From CABHOJ01 sp965649545 (GTDB lineage Bacteria; Pseudomonadota; Gammaproteobacteria; Burkholderiales; Methylophilaceae): 14,076 bases of DNA. Within the stretch, counting starts at the first letter, position 1. Each line of letters starts with the position of its first letter. Below the pieces are notes generated by a model. It did no database searches, was not told the DNA's origin, and saw only the letters and a program-made list of their open reading frames with translations. The translations under genes and the position numbers were made by a program. Shown here piece by piece: positions 1 to 6,417 of the stretch. Location of the stretch: assembly GCA_965649545.1 (NCBI GenBank), contig CBFGLF010000039.1, forward strand, positions 1 to 14,076. The letters are read 5' to 3'.

Positions 1-371
1 GGGAGGATCGCACCGTCACGCTACAACGCGGTCCTGACGGCCACTACCGTGCTGAGGCCTTGATCAACGGGCAGCGCGTCAATGTGCTGGTCGATACCGG
101 TGCCACAGGTGTGGCCATCTCACAGCGCGTCGCGGACAAGCTCGGCATCACCAGCCGCACCGCCGTGCGCACCAGAACCGCCAATGGCGATGCGGTGGCA
201 TATATGACACGGTTGCAATCGGTGAAGATCGGCGGCGTCGAAGCCAAGGATGTCTCCGCGCTGATAGCACCAGGCCTAGGGGGCGATGTCCTACTCGGGA
301 TGTCCTATCTCGGCAGAATGGATGTAAGACTCTATCAAGGAACAATGACCATTCGGCAGCTAGAGAACTAG
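1..371 (+). CDS. Retropepsin-like aspartic protease, C-terminal part (5' end outside window)
   Basis: The reading frame is open from the left edge (first full codon at position 3) to the TAG at 369-371. The visible 122 residues carry the single active-site motif VDTGAT of retropepsin-type proteases (Asp codon at 93-95). They also carry the family's C-terminal signature around the LLGMSYLGRM segment (codons near 285-320), which follows a flap-like region. This is the one-domain 'clan AA' bacterial protease type (TIGR02281-like), which dimerises to complete the active site and usually has an N-terminal membrane anchor facing the periplasm. The anchor, if present, lies outside the window. The first ATG/GTG/TTG inside the window (TTG at 60) is not the true start, because the conserved beta strand before it (VTLQRGPDGHY) is already in frame. 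No terminator is evident directly after it. Substrate unknown. The family is clear; the cellular role is not. Confidence 0.85.
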   Translation, partial: EDRTVTLQRGPDGHYRAEALINGQRVNVLVDTGATGVAISQRVADKLGITSRTAVRTRTANGDAVAYMTRLQSVKIGGVEAKDVSALIAPGLGGDVLLGMSYLGRMDVRLYQGTMTIRQLEN

Positions 372-476
372 CCTCGTCTGTTTTATGCAGATGGCCATGT
401 TTTCAACCACAGGCTATCTTCGGCGAGTGGGTGGGAAAATAATTCCACAATTATTGTAAGTAATCACCGGACATTG

Positions 477-508
477 ATGACTAACGGTCACTAAATGCAT
501 TTAGTCAT
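477..508. promoter_or_regulatory. Nested inverted repeats upstream of the EF-hand gene
   Basis: The 173-base gap before the EF-hand gene is AT-rich and holds a perfect 16-bp palindrome, ACTAAATGCATTTAGT, at 490-505. Its right arm also pairs with a second copy upstream: ATGACTAA at 477-484 is the exact reverse complement of TTAGTCAT at 501-508. The repeats lie 37-68 bases before the start codon, where a promoter-proximal operator or a 5'UTR hairpin would sit. No good -35/-10 pair is visible. A TCTAAA box preceded by TGT (508-516) is the best -10 candidate, and it is weak. It could be a dimeric regulator site, an RNA hairpin, or chance in AT-rich DNA. Confidence 0.35.
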
Positions 509-544
509 GTTCTAAAAATCTTACTTTTAATTGAAGGAATTATC

Positions 545-1024
545 ATGACTACACCACACACACGATTCACCATGCTCGGCACCGCGCTGCTTTCCGGTCT
601 CGCATTCACTTTCACGGTGAACGCCGCCACCATGGTCAGTACCGGTGGCTACAATACGCAGCTACAAAAGATGGGCATGATGAAGATGCTCGACGACAAC
701 GCGGACCATATGGTGACCGCTCAGGAGTTCAATGGTTATTACGGCCATGTCTTCGACGAGCTCGATCTTAACCGTAATGGCACCTTAGACAGCAAGGAAT
801 GGCTGGGCACCAAGGGTGAGGAAGAGATCAGTCTGGCGACTGGCGGTTACAGCCGCGAACTGCGCAAGATGTCGATGATGAAGACCATTGATACCAATGG
901 GGACCAGAAGGTTTCCAGAGATGAGTTCATCAAATTCCATCAGTCCTTGTTCATGACCATGGACAAGAACAACGACAGTCAACTTGACCCACAAGAGTGG
1001 TTGGCACGACAGGTCGGCAGCTAA
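545..1024 (+). CDS. Exported four-EF-hand calcium-binding protein with internal duplication
   Basis: The 159-residue product begins with a Sec-type signal peptide: a short polar start with one Arg, a hydrophobic stretch at residues ~9-25, and likely cleavage after VNA around residue 27. Four canonical 12-residue EF-hand loops follow at residues 50-61, 74-85, 116-127 and 140-151. Each has Asp at position 1, Asn at 3, Asp/Asn at 5 and Glu at 12, so all four look able to bind calcium. The mature protein is two copies of one ~57-residue unit (residues ~32-88 and ~98-154). Both copies open with TGGY and a K-M-x-M-M-K helix, and both end in a loop followed by EWL. The start is supported by the ribosome site AAGGA at 534-538. 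The gene stands alone, with a terminator directly after it. Likely a periplasmic or secreted calcium buffer or sensor; the partner is unknown. Confidence 0.9.
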   Translation: MTTPHTRFTMLGTALLSGLAFTFTVNAATMVSTGGYNTQLQKMGMMKMLDDNADHMVTAQEFNGYYGHVFDELDLNRNGTLDSKEWLGTKGEEEISLATGGYSRELRKMSMMKTIDTNGDQKVSRDEFIKFHQSLFMTMDKNNDSQLDPQEWLARQVGS

Positions 1025-1040
1025 GCTGCAAGAAGTAATC

Positions 1041-1069
1041 AAGGCCAGCGATTGCTGGCCTTTTCTTTT
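1041..1069 (+). terminator. Intrinsic terminator of the EF-hand gene
   Basis: A 9-bp perfect stem (AAGGCCAGC at 1041-1049 with GCTGGCCTT at 1054-1062) with a GATT loop is followed by a T-rich run TTCTTTT. It lies 17 bases after the EF-hand stop. The convergent glycosyltransferase gene ends at 1093 and would run into the same hairpin, but the T-run is good only on the + strand. Confidence 0.85.
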
Positions 1070-1092
1070 GCTTCATTCCTCGATCAGGCAAA

Positions 1093-2346
1093 TCAACGGT
1101 CGGCTTTGGCTAGCCTCTCCGGCAGTGACTTGAACAACTGTAGTTGCTGCGGCAGGGAGATCGACTTGAGGTCGTAACGCTCGAGGATAGTCTTCCTCGC
1201 TTGCTGACGCATGGCTAGATACCGCTTGGGATTCTTGAGGACGTTCTTCACTTGTTCAGCGATCGCATCTACATCGAAGAAGTCGACCAGCAGCCCGTTC
1301 TTCTCGTGTTCGACCACCTCCGTGACCGGCGGCGTGTCGGAAGCGATCAGCACGCACTCCGTTGCCATGGCCTCCAGCATGGACCAGGACAGCACAAACG
1401 GATAGGTAAGATAAACATGTGCAGAAGAGACCTGGATCAGGCTCAGGTAGCGCTCATAAGGGATCTTGCCGACGAAATGCACGCGGTGCATATCGAGCTT
1501 GCCCCCTACTTCCGCCAGCATCTTGGCACGCCAATGACCGCCCTCGTTGGGTAAGCTGCCGTAACTCACCGCATCTCCCCCTACCAGCACCACATGGGCT
1601 TCGGGATGCTCTTGAAGAATACGCGGCAATGCCCGCATGAAGATGTGGAACCCGCGATACGGCTCGAGATTGCGATTGACGAAGGTGACCACCTGATCGC
1701 GCTTGGTTAGCTTCACTCCACCCGGCAACTCGAAAACAGCCGCCTCGTCCGGCTTCACGGTATCAGTATCGATACCCTCATGGATCACGCTCAACCTCGA
1801 ACGGAAATGCTCCGGAAACTGGCTCGCCTGCCATTGCGTGGGGGACCATCCCCAATCCGCTGTCTCCATGGAGAGCAAGTGGCATGAATTGCGGGTCTGG
1901 ACCTTGCAGTTCCCATCCAATGACTGGGTTTGCATCTCTTGATCGAACCCGACATCGGACCCACGGGTGCGGTAGAAGAACTCGAAATAATCGAGCAGGA
2001 TCGCCGCCGGGAACACCTCCTTGATAAAGAGCGCCTCACCCCAACCGGCATGGGCGCAGATGATATCCGGCCTGAACCCCTGTTGCTGCAATGCGAGACA
2101 TGCCCGCACGATCTGTTGGCCGCGACGCACCGACGCTTCGTAGCCTTGCAGGTACGGATGAGTGGTCTTGGATGCCCCTTGAGGCGTAGCGTAACTGAGC
2201 AGCCGCAAACCGGCAGGTGTCAGTCCGTCCCGTCGATTGGCTTGGTCTACGAGGGCAACGACCTCGTTCGATGGATCCGCGGCCAGCGCTGCGGCGATAT
2301 GCCTGAACTGTCCGGGGAAATTCTGATGGATGAAAAGGTAGCGCAC
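1093..2346 (-). CDS. GT4-type glycosyltransferase
   Basis: The 417-residue product has the two-Rossmann (GT-B) layout of family 4 glycosyltransferases, which move a sugar from a nucleotide-sugar to an acceptor in the cytoplasm. The N-terminal domain opens with the family-typical MRYLFIHQNFPGQFRH. The C-terminal donor-binding domain starts near residue 215 (a TFVNRN...YRGFHIFMRAL segment) and contains VLVGGD (~253-258). The conserved SWSMLEAMA lies at ~320-328 and TPP.TEVV..KNG.LVDF at ~338-356. Of the usual E-x7-E pair only the second Glu (325) is present; the position eight before it is Phe, a variant I recall in this YPFVLSW subgroup. The start is GTG at 2346-2344, fixed by the conserved N-terminus. 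No clear ribosome site is visible. It begins 12 bases after the pgm stop, so translational coupling is likely. Acceptor and sugar cannot be told. Confidence 0.88.
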   Translation of the reverse strand: MRYLFIHQNFPGQFRHIAAALAADPSNEVVALVDQANRRDGLTPAGLRLLSYATPQGASKTTHPYLQGYEASVRRGQQIVRACLALQQQGFRPDIICAHAGWGEALFIKEVFPAAILLDYFEFFYRTRGSDVGFDQEMQTQSLDGNCKVQTRNSCHLLSMETADWGWSPTQWQASQFPEHFRSRLSVIHEGIDTDTVKPDEAAVFELPGGVKLTKRDQVVTFVNRNLEPYRGFHIFMRALPRILQEHPEAHVVLVGGDAVSYGSLPNEGGHWRAKMLAEVGGKLDMHRVHFVGKIPYERYLSLIQVSSAHVYLTYPFVLSWSMLEAMATECVLIASDTPPVTEVVEHEKNGLLVDFFDVDAIAEQVKNVLKNPKRYLAMRQQARKTILERYDLKSISLPQQLQLFKSLPERLAKADR

Positions 2347-2358
2347 AGTTCGCGCAAC

Positions 2359-3990
2359 TCAGGTGATCACGGTCGGTTTCTTGCGGCCGGTACGTTCGAC
2401 CAGTTGCGATAGTTGTAATGATATCTGGATCATCTCGGCCAGCGCTTCCTGCGCATCGAGATGGTGCTGGGTCATATCCGGCTCGTAAGCTTCCAGATAG
2501 ATGCGCAAGGTCGCACCCTCCGTGCCGGTGCCAGATAACCGGAAGACGATGCGCGAGCCGTCCGTGAACAGGATACGTACACCCTGGGCCTTGCTGACGC
2601 TGCCGTCCACCGGGTCGGTATAACTGAAATCGTCACATTCTTTTACGGTATACCGGCCGAAGACCTGGCCCGGCAGGGTTGCAAAGCTCGCTCGCAGATG
2701 CTGCATGATGCTATTGGCTGCCTCGCTCGGCAAACCTTCGAAATCATGCCGCGAGTAGACGTTGCGGCCGAACCTTGCCCAGTGCCGTTTGACCAGGTCT
2801 TCGACCGACTGGCGTTTGATCGCCAGGATATTGAGCCAGAACAGCACGGCCCACAGACCATCCTTCTCGCGCACATGGCTGGAGCCGGTACCGAAGCTCT
2901 CTTCGCCGCACAGCGTGACCTTGCCGGCGTCCATCAGGTTGCCGAAGAACTTCCATCCGGTCGGGGTCTCGTAGCACGGGATACCCAACTCTTTGGCGAC
3001 ACGATCCGCCGCCGCACTGGTCGGCATGGAGCGTGCGATGCCGGCGATGCCCTGCGCATAGCCCGGTGCCAACGTGGCGCTAGCCGCGAGGATGGCCAGG
3101 CTATCCGATGGCGTCACGAAGAAGCCCCTGCCGAGGATCATGTTGCGGTCGCCGTCGCCGTCGGACGCGGCGCCGAAATCCGGCGCGTCGGCACCGTACA
3201 TGATCTCCACCAAGTCGTGGGCGTAGGTGAGATTCGGGTCTGGATGGCCGCCGCCAAAGTCCGGTAACGGAACGCAATTCATCAGCATATCGGCGCTCGC
3301 ACCTAGGCGATGGACGAAGATCTCCTGCGCGTAGGGGCCGGTGACGGCGTGCATGCCGTCGAACTTCATGCGGAAACCACTGGCGAACAAGGCACGGATG
3401 GCGTTGAAATCGAACAGGGTCGCCATGAGATCCGTGTAATCCAGCACGGAGTCGATCACCTCGACCACCATCTCGCCCAGCTGGGTACGGCCGATCTTGT
3501 CCAGGCTGACGTCCGGCGCCTGCAGAATGCGATACTGGCTGATGACTTTGCTGCGTTCGTAGATGGCTTCCGTGACCTTCTCAGGGGCCGGGCCGCCGTT
3601 CGGGGTGTTGTACTTGATGCCGAAATCGCCATCCGGGCCAGCGGGATTGTGGCTGGCGGAGAGGATGATGCCGCCATAGGTCTGGTACTTGCGGATGACG
3701 CAGGAGGCGGCCGGCGTCGACAGGATGCCGCCCTGACCCACCAGCACCTTGCCGAACCCATTGGCCGCCGCCATCTTCAGGATGACCTGGATCGCCTCGC
3801 GATTGAAATAGCGTCCATCCCCGCCCACGGTCAAGGTCGCGCCGGCCGGCACCTCGATGGTATCGAAGATGCTCTGAACGAAATTCTCCAGGTAGTGCGC
3901 TTGCTGGAAGACGGGAACGCGCTTGCGCAATCCTGATGTTCCGGGTTTCTGATCGCTGTAGGGTTGGGTGGTGATGGTCTGGATCGACAT
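2359..3990 (-). CDS. pgm: Phosphoglucomutase (alpha-D-glucose-phosphate specific)
   Basis: Interconverts glucose-6-phosphate and glucose-1-phosphate, linking central metabolism to nucleotide-sugar, glycogen and cell-surface glycan synthesis in the cytoplasm. The 543 residues match the eukaryote/Agrobacterium-like PGM class in length and motifs. PGTSGLRKRV is at 16-25. The phosphoserine loop SASHNP (111-116) has Ser113 as the catalytic residue. The Mg-binding loop DGDGDR is at 277-282, the sugar-binding loop CGEESFGTGS at 361-370, and the phosphate-binding RLSGTGTEG at 484-492. All catalytic elements are intact. ATG at 3990-3988 gives the normal N-terminus; the site before it (GAAAG) is weak. 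It is first in a two-gene unit with the glycosyltransferase. It is divergent from tRNA-Lys across about 80 bases. I could not identify its own promoter. Confidence 0.96.
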   Translation of the reverse strand: MSIQTITTQPYSDQKPGTSGLRKRVPVFQQAHYLENFVQSIFDTIEVPAGATLTVGGDGRYFNREAIQVILKMAAANGFGKVLVGQGGILSTPAASCVIRKYQTYGGIILSASHNPAGPDGDFGIKYNTPNGGPAPEKVTEAIYERSKVISQYRILQAPDVSLDKIGRTQLGEMVVEVIDSVLDYTDLMATLFDFNAIRALFASGFRMKFDGMHAVTGPYAQEIFVHRLGASADMLMNCVPLPDFGGGHPDPNLTYAHDLVEIMYGADAPDFGAASDGDGDRNMILGRGFFVTPSDSLAILAASATLAPGYAQGIAGIARSMPTSAAADRVAKELGIPCYETPTGWKFFGNLMDAGKVTLCGEESFGTGSSHVREKDGLWAVLFWLNILAIKRQSVEDLVKRHWARFGRNVYSRHDFEGLPSEAANSIMQHLRASFATLPGQVFGRYTVKECDDFSYTDPVDGSVSKAQGVRILFTDGSRIVFRLSGTGTEGATLRIYLEAYEPDMTQHHLDAQEALAEMIQISLQLSQLVERTGRKKPTVIT

Positions 3991-4029
3991 TACATCGGCT
4001 TTCGAAGTCAGTTTGTGGGTGTTTTCTGG

Positions 4030-4058
4030 TTGACACAGGGGGCCATATTGCAGATAAT
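4030..4058 (+). promoter_or_regulatory. Near-consensus sigma-70 promoter of tRNA-Lys
   Basis: TTGACA at 4030-4035 is a perfect -35 box. A 17-base spacer leads to GATAAT at 4053-4058 (5 of 6 to TATAAT). Transcription would begin near 4065, only a few bases before the mature tRNA. The bases after the -10 (TGCGGCCC) are GC-rich, the discriminator type seen in stringently controlled stable-RNA promoters. Confidence 0.85.
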
Positions 4059-4069
4059 TGCGGCCCTTA

Positions 4070-4145
4070 GGGAGATTAGCTCAGTTGGTAGAGCAGCGGA
4101 CTCTTAATCCGTTTGTCCGGGGTTCGACCCCCCGATCTCCCACCA
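4070..4145 (+). tRNA. tRNA-Lys (anticodon CUU)
   Basis: A complete cloverleaf can be folded by eye. The 7-bp acceptor stem GGGAGAT pairs with ATCTCCC. The D arm is GCTC/GAGC. The anticodon stem GCGGA/TCCGT (one G-T pair) carries the loop CTCTTAA with anticodon CTT. The T stem CGGGG/CCCCG carries the loop TTCGACC. The discriminator is A and the CCA end is encoded. It reads AAG lysine codons. Confidence 0.97.
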
Positions 4146-4160
4146 AATTATACTAGCATT

Positions 4161-4198
4161 AAAAAAATGGCTCACAGTGATGTGGGCCATTTTTGTTT
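4161..4198 (+). terminator. Intrinsic terminator of tRNA-Lys
   Basis: A 10-bp stem (ATGGCTCACA at 4167-4176 with TGTGGGCCAT at 4181-4190, one G-T pair) with a GTGA loop is followed by TTTTGTTT. It is preceded by seven A's (4161-4167), so the stem can lengthen by A-T pairs. It starts about 20 bases after the CCA end. Confidence 0.88.
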
Positions 4199-4378
4199 AG
4201 TCCATTCGGCGCCTTGCCACGGCCCGGGGATACCTTCCCAAGGCCTTGATCAGGATTAAATTCTGGCCCCGACCGGTCGAATATCCGAGATTTTCACGAA
4301 TGTGCAAGCGCCAGTTGCGGCTTTGCGCCATATCTGGGTTATGATTGACGCTCCATCAACCCATCAGGATAGATAAGA
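4199..4378. other. Intergenic stretch before HU, with weak promoter candidate and possible repeat relic
   Basis: No gene is visible. It contains two 10-bp palindromes, CAAGGCCTTG (4239-4248) and CGACCGGTCG (4270-4279). Between them is the string GGATTAAATTCTGGCCCCGA (4252-4271), which resembles short sequences I recall around IS200-like/REP transposase genes in related bacteria. The best HU promoter candidate is TATGAT at 4340-4345, with a poor TTGCGG at 4315-4320 and an over-long 19-base spacer. The HU ribosome site is AGGA at 4366-4369. Confidence 0.4.
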
Positions 4379-4651
4379 ATGAATAAGCAAGAACTCATCG
4401 ACCAGATCGCAGCAAGTGCTGAACTGAGCAAAGCAGATGCTGGCAAAGCGCTGAATGCCATTGTTGAAAGCATCACCAAGTCCTTGAAGAAAGGTGAGCC
4501 TGTCAGCTTGATCGGTTTCGGTACGTTCAAGGTCTCCGCACGCGCAGCCCGTACCGGCCGCAACCCGCAGACCGGCAAGGAAATCAAGATCGCCGCTCGT
4601 AAGGCCGCTGGCTTTACCGCAGGCAAGGCTTTGAAAGACGCAGTCAACTAA
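4379..4651 (+). CDS. hupB: DNA-binding protein HU (HU-beta type)
   Basis: A 90-residue DNABII protein, the standard HU length. It has the N-terminal helical dimer domain (residues 1-45, opening MNKQELIDQIA), the GFGTF turn at 47-51, and the DNA-embracing beta arm with the hallmark GRNPQTGKEI around residues 60-69. The basic C-terminal helix region IAARKAAGFTAGKALKDA follows. As a dimer it bends and compacts DNA in the nucleoid. It lacks the extended IHF-type features, and a separate IHF-alpha gene lies at 6854-7153. The stop TAA at 4649-4651 directly abuts the first codon of the downstream nuclease. Confidence 0.96.
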   Translation: MNKQELIDQIAASAELSKADAGKALNAIVESITKSLKKGEPVSLIGFGTFKVSARAARTGRNPQTGKEIKIAARKAAGFTAGKALKDAVN

Positions 4652-5155
4652 TTGCGCTTCAAGCAGGTAAGTCTCGTGATCGCCAGCTTCGTGCTGGCGA
4701 TTTCGTTTCCGTCGCTCGCGGCCGAACTGGTCGGCAAAGTGACCGGCGTGCAGGATGGGGACAGCATCATCGTGTTGGATGATACTTTCACGGAACATCG
4801 GGTAAGACTGGGTGGCATCGACGCCCCCGAGCGCTCGCAGGCCTACGGGCAGGCGGCGAAACAGTCTTTAGCCCGTATGGTGTTCGGCAACACTGTGAGC
4901 GTCGTATGGGAGAAGACCGATCCGTACGGCCGGACCGTTGGCAAAGTGGTGTTCAACGGCCAGGACATCAACCTCAAGCAGATCCAGTCAGGCTATGCCT
5001 GGCATTACCGTCAATACCAGAGCGAACAACGTCTCGATGACCGTGAAGCCTATGCAGCGGCCGAGATCGAAGCGCGACGCGCGAGGCTGGGATTATGGCA
5101 GGAACCTGACCCGGTCCCGCCGTGGCGTTACCGACGTACCCAGCGCAACCGCTAG
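4652..5155 (+). CDS. Secreted thermonuclease (SNase-like)
   Basis: A 167-residue staphylococcal-nuclease-fold protein, likely a calcium-dependent exported DNA/RNA phosphodiesterase. The N-terminus (residues 1-23, K/R start, hydrophobic core, cleavage near SLAA) is a signal peptide. Catalytic elements are present: DGD at 35-37, R52 within VRLGGIDAPE, D57, E60, and the second arginine R94 in DPYGRTVGKV. The tail RRARLGLWQEPDPVPPWRYR is family-typical. The start is uncertain. TTG at 4652 follows the HU stop without a gap and keeps the charged signal-peptide head, but has no visible ribosome site. GTG at 4676 has AGGTAA 5 bases upstream but would leave an uncharged signal peptide. I prefer TTG. 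A terminator-like hairpin lies inside codons 10-17. It ends 11 bases from the convergent oxidoreductase. Confidence 0.9.
   Translation: MRFKQVSLVIASFVLAISFPSLAAELVGKVTGVQDGDSIIVLDDTFTEHRVRLGGIDAPERSQAYGQAAKQSLARMVFGNTVSVVWEKTDPYGRTVGKVVFNGQDINLKQIQSGYAWHYRQYQSEQRLDDREAYAAAEIEARRARLGLWQEPDPVPPWRYRRTQRNR
4679..4709 (+). terminator. Terminator-like hairpin inside the nuclease signal-peptide codons (candidate)
   Basis: ATCGCCAGC (4679-4687) and GCTGGCGAT (4693-4701) form a perfect 9-bp stem with a TTCGT loop, followed by TTCGTTTCC (three- and two-base T blocks broken by CG). It starts 28 bases after the HU stop. By position and shape it could end most HU transcripts and let only a fraction reach the nuclease gene. 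The T-run is imperfect and the sequence is also coding, so strength is uncertain. Confidence 0.5.
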
Positions 5156-5166
5156 AGCTATATAGC

Positions 5167-6177
5167 CTAGACCTTCACCACCCTGCCCGTTGCGGCAGAT
5201 TCCAATAAAGCGACCACCGTGGCGCAATTGATGCGCGCATCCTGCAGACTCAGCGCAGGCGCCTTGTCGTTGAGCACGCAATCGCTGAAATGCTCGATCT
5301 CCAGATTGAAATGATTGGCGGCAGGATAGGTTTCGACCGCACTCCGTCCGTCATCCGACCACCAGCTGATCACCGGCACATCGTTGGTACCCGGCAACTG
5401 CCAGACTGTGTGACATTTGACGCTGCCCTTGGTGCCGATGATGGTGTACTCCGATTGGCGGCTGCATTCGAAACTGATGTCGAAATGGCCGCGTCTGCCA
5501 TTGCCGAAATCGATGAGGCCGCTCATGGCGATATCCGCCCCGCTCTCCACGTATTTTGCCATCGCTGTCACGCTGACCGGATCTTCCTCGAAGCAATGAC
5601 GCAGGGAGTGCACCGCGTAAGGCCCGACATCCCACATCGCGCCGCCACCATGGTTGGGGTCGCGCGACAATCGGTAGAGCCGTGCAGGCCGCATCATGAA
5701 AGAGTAGCTGGCCTTGGCGTATCGCACCTCGCCGATCAGGCCTGATCTGACGATCTCCTGCACACGTTGATGCTGAGGATGGAAACGGTACATGAACCCT
5801 TCCATCACCTTGACCTGATGCTGAGCCGCGGCCGCTGCGATGGCATCGATGTCCTCGACTGTGATTGCCATCGGCTTCTCGACCAGCACATGCTTGCCGG
5901 CAGCGATCGCGCGCACCGCCCATTCGCCGTGCTCCTCGTTCGCCAAGGGGATGTAGACCGCCTGAACATTATCGTCGGCCAGCAAGGCTTCGAGCGATGC
6001 ATGGACGACGACCCCGGTGATGCCGGGCGCATACTTTTGCAGGACTTCGGCTGCCGCGCCCTGACGGCGGCTGGCGATCGCGACCAGTTCGGAATTGGGG
6101 GCCTCGACGATGGCCGGCAACAGGCGTTCGTTGACGCGCGCTGCGCCCAGGATGCCCCAGCGCAATTTCTGACTCAT
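5167..6177 (-). CDS. Gfo/Idh/MocA-family NAD(P)-dependent oxidoreductase
   Basis: A 336-residue two-domain dehydrogenase that should oxidise a sugar, polyol or diol with NAD(P). The N-terminal Rossmann domain begins LRWGILGAARVN (residues 5-16), a G-x-L-G-A-A variant of the nucleotide-binding loop. The family's catalytic EKP is at 100-102. GGGAMWDVGPYAVH (177-190) supplies the Asp-x-Gly of the substrate site with Tyr rather than His, as in the dihydrodiol/xylose dehydrogenase branch. The start is ATG at 6177-6175, with AGAGG about 8 bases upstream. An upstream in-frame ATG at 6207 would add ten residues unlike the family. It converges with the nuclease gene. The exact substrate cannot be read from sequence. 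Confidence 0.92.
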   Translation of the reverse strand: MSQKLRWGILGAARVNERLLPAIVEAPNSELVAIASRRQGAAAEVLQKYAPGITGVVVHASLEALLADDNVQAVYIPLANEEHGEWAVRAIAAGKHVLVEKPMAITVEDIDAIAAAAAQHQVKVMEGFMYRFHPQHQRVQEIVRSGLIGEVRYAKASYSFMMRPARLYRLSRDPNHGGGAMWDVGPYAVHSLRHCFEEDPVSVTAMAKYVESGADIAMSGLIDFGNGRRGHFDISFECSRQSEYTIIGTKGSVKCHTVWQLPGTNDVPVISWWSDDGRSAVETYPAANHFNLEIEHFSDCVLNDKAPALSLQDARINCATVVALLESAATGRVVKV

Positions 6178-6272
6178 GATGGAACCTCTTCGATGACGGT
6201 CTGGCAAAGCTAGAGTTTAACGCATCCGCTCCGCCTTATACTTGGTAGGGAGTGATGCAGACCGCTGAATGC

Positions 6273-6299
6273 AAAAAAGCTGCCGACGGCAGCTTTTTT
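6273..6299. terminator. Symmetric strong terminator between tRNA-Pro and the oxidoreductase
   Basis: AAAAAAGCTGCC (6273-6284) and GGCAGCTTTTTT (6288-6299) form a 12-bp perfect stem with a GAC loop. Since the A and T tracts mirror each other, it can stop transcription in both directions. It starts 7 bases past the CCA end of tRNA-Pro on the minus strand, which it mainly serves. Confidence 0.93.
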
Positions 6300-6305
6300 C
6301 AAGAT

Positions 6306-6382
6306 TGGTCGGGGTGAGAGGATTTGAACCTCCGACCACTTGCACCCCATGCAAGTACGCTACCAGGCTGCGCTACACCCCG
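6306..6382 (-). tRNA. tRNA-Pro (anticodon GGG)
   Basis: On the minus strand the acceptor stem CGGGGTG pairs with CACCCCG. The anticodon stem CTTGC/GCAAG holds the loop ATGGGGT with anticodon GGG. The T arm contains GTTCAAATC. The discriminator is A and CCA is encoded. The first base C1 and the D arm TAGCGCAGCCTGGTAGCG are typical of bacterial proline tRNAs. It reads CCC (and CCU by wobble). It follows the MerR gene as the last element of the cluster. Confidence 0.96.
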
Positions 6383-6387
6383 AACCG

Positions 6388-6410
6388 TTGCCACGTATAG
6401 ATCGTGGCAA
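6388..6410 (-). repeat. Inverted repeat in the tRNA-Pro 5' leader
   Basis: TTGCCACG (6388-6395) and CGTGGCAA (6403-6410) form a perfect 8-bp inverted repeat around a 7-base loop. It ends 5 bases before the mature tRNA and starts just after the predicted promoter. The pre-tRNA leader would therefore be almost entirely one hairpin, or the site could be a protein operator. Confidence 0.6.
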
Positions 6411-6417
6411 GCCGTGC

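Noticed and set aside
2698..3936. Two long + strand frames (189 and 208 codons) opposite pgm
   Set aside because: pgm has all catalytic loops in place on the minus strand. The + frames are rich in Asp/Gly/Arg/Val in the way expected from reverse-complement codons and show no domain.
4345..4373. TTGACG plus GATAGA, 17 bases apart, as an HU promoter
   Set aside because: Transcription would start at or after the HU start codon, leaving no ribosome site in the mRNA.
5157..5166. Ten-bp palindrome GCTATATAGC between the convergent nuclease and oxidoreductase genes
   Set aside because: It is short and AT-rich in the middle, with no T-run; not a terminator and probably chance.
6178..6207. Ten-residue N-terminal extension of the oxidoreductase from ATG 6207
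   Set aside because: The ribosome site AGAGG precedes the inner ATG at 6177, and the Rossmann strand begins at the normal distance from that start.
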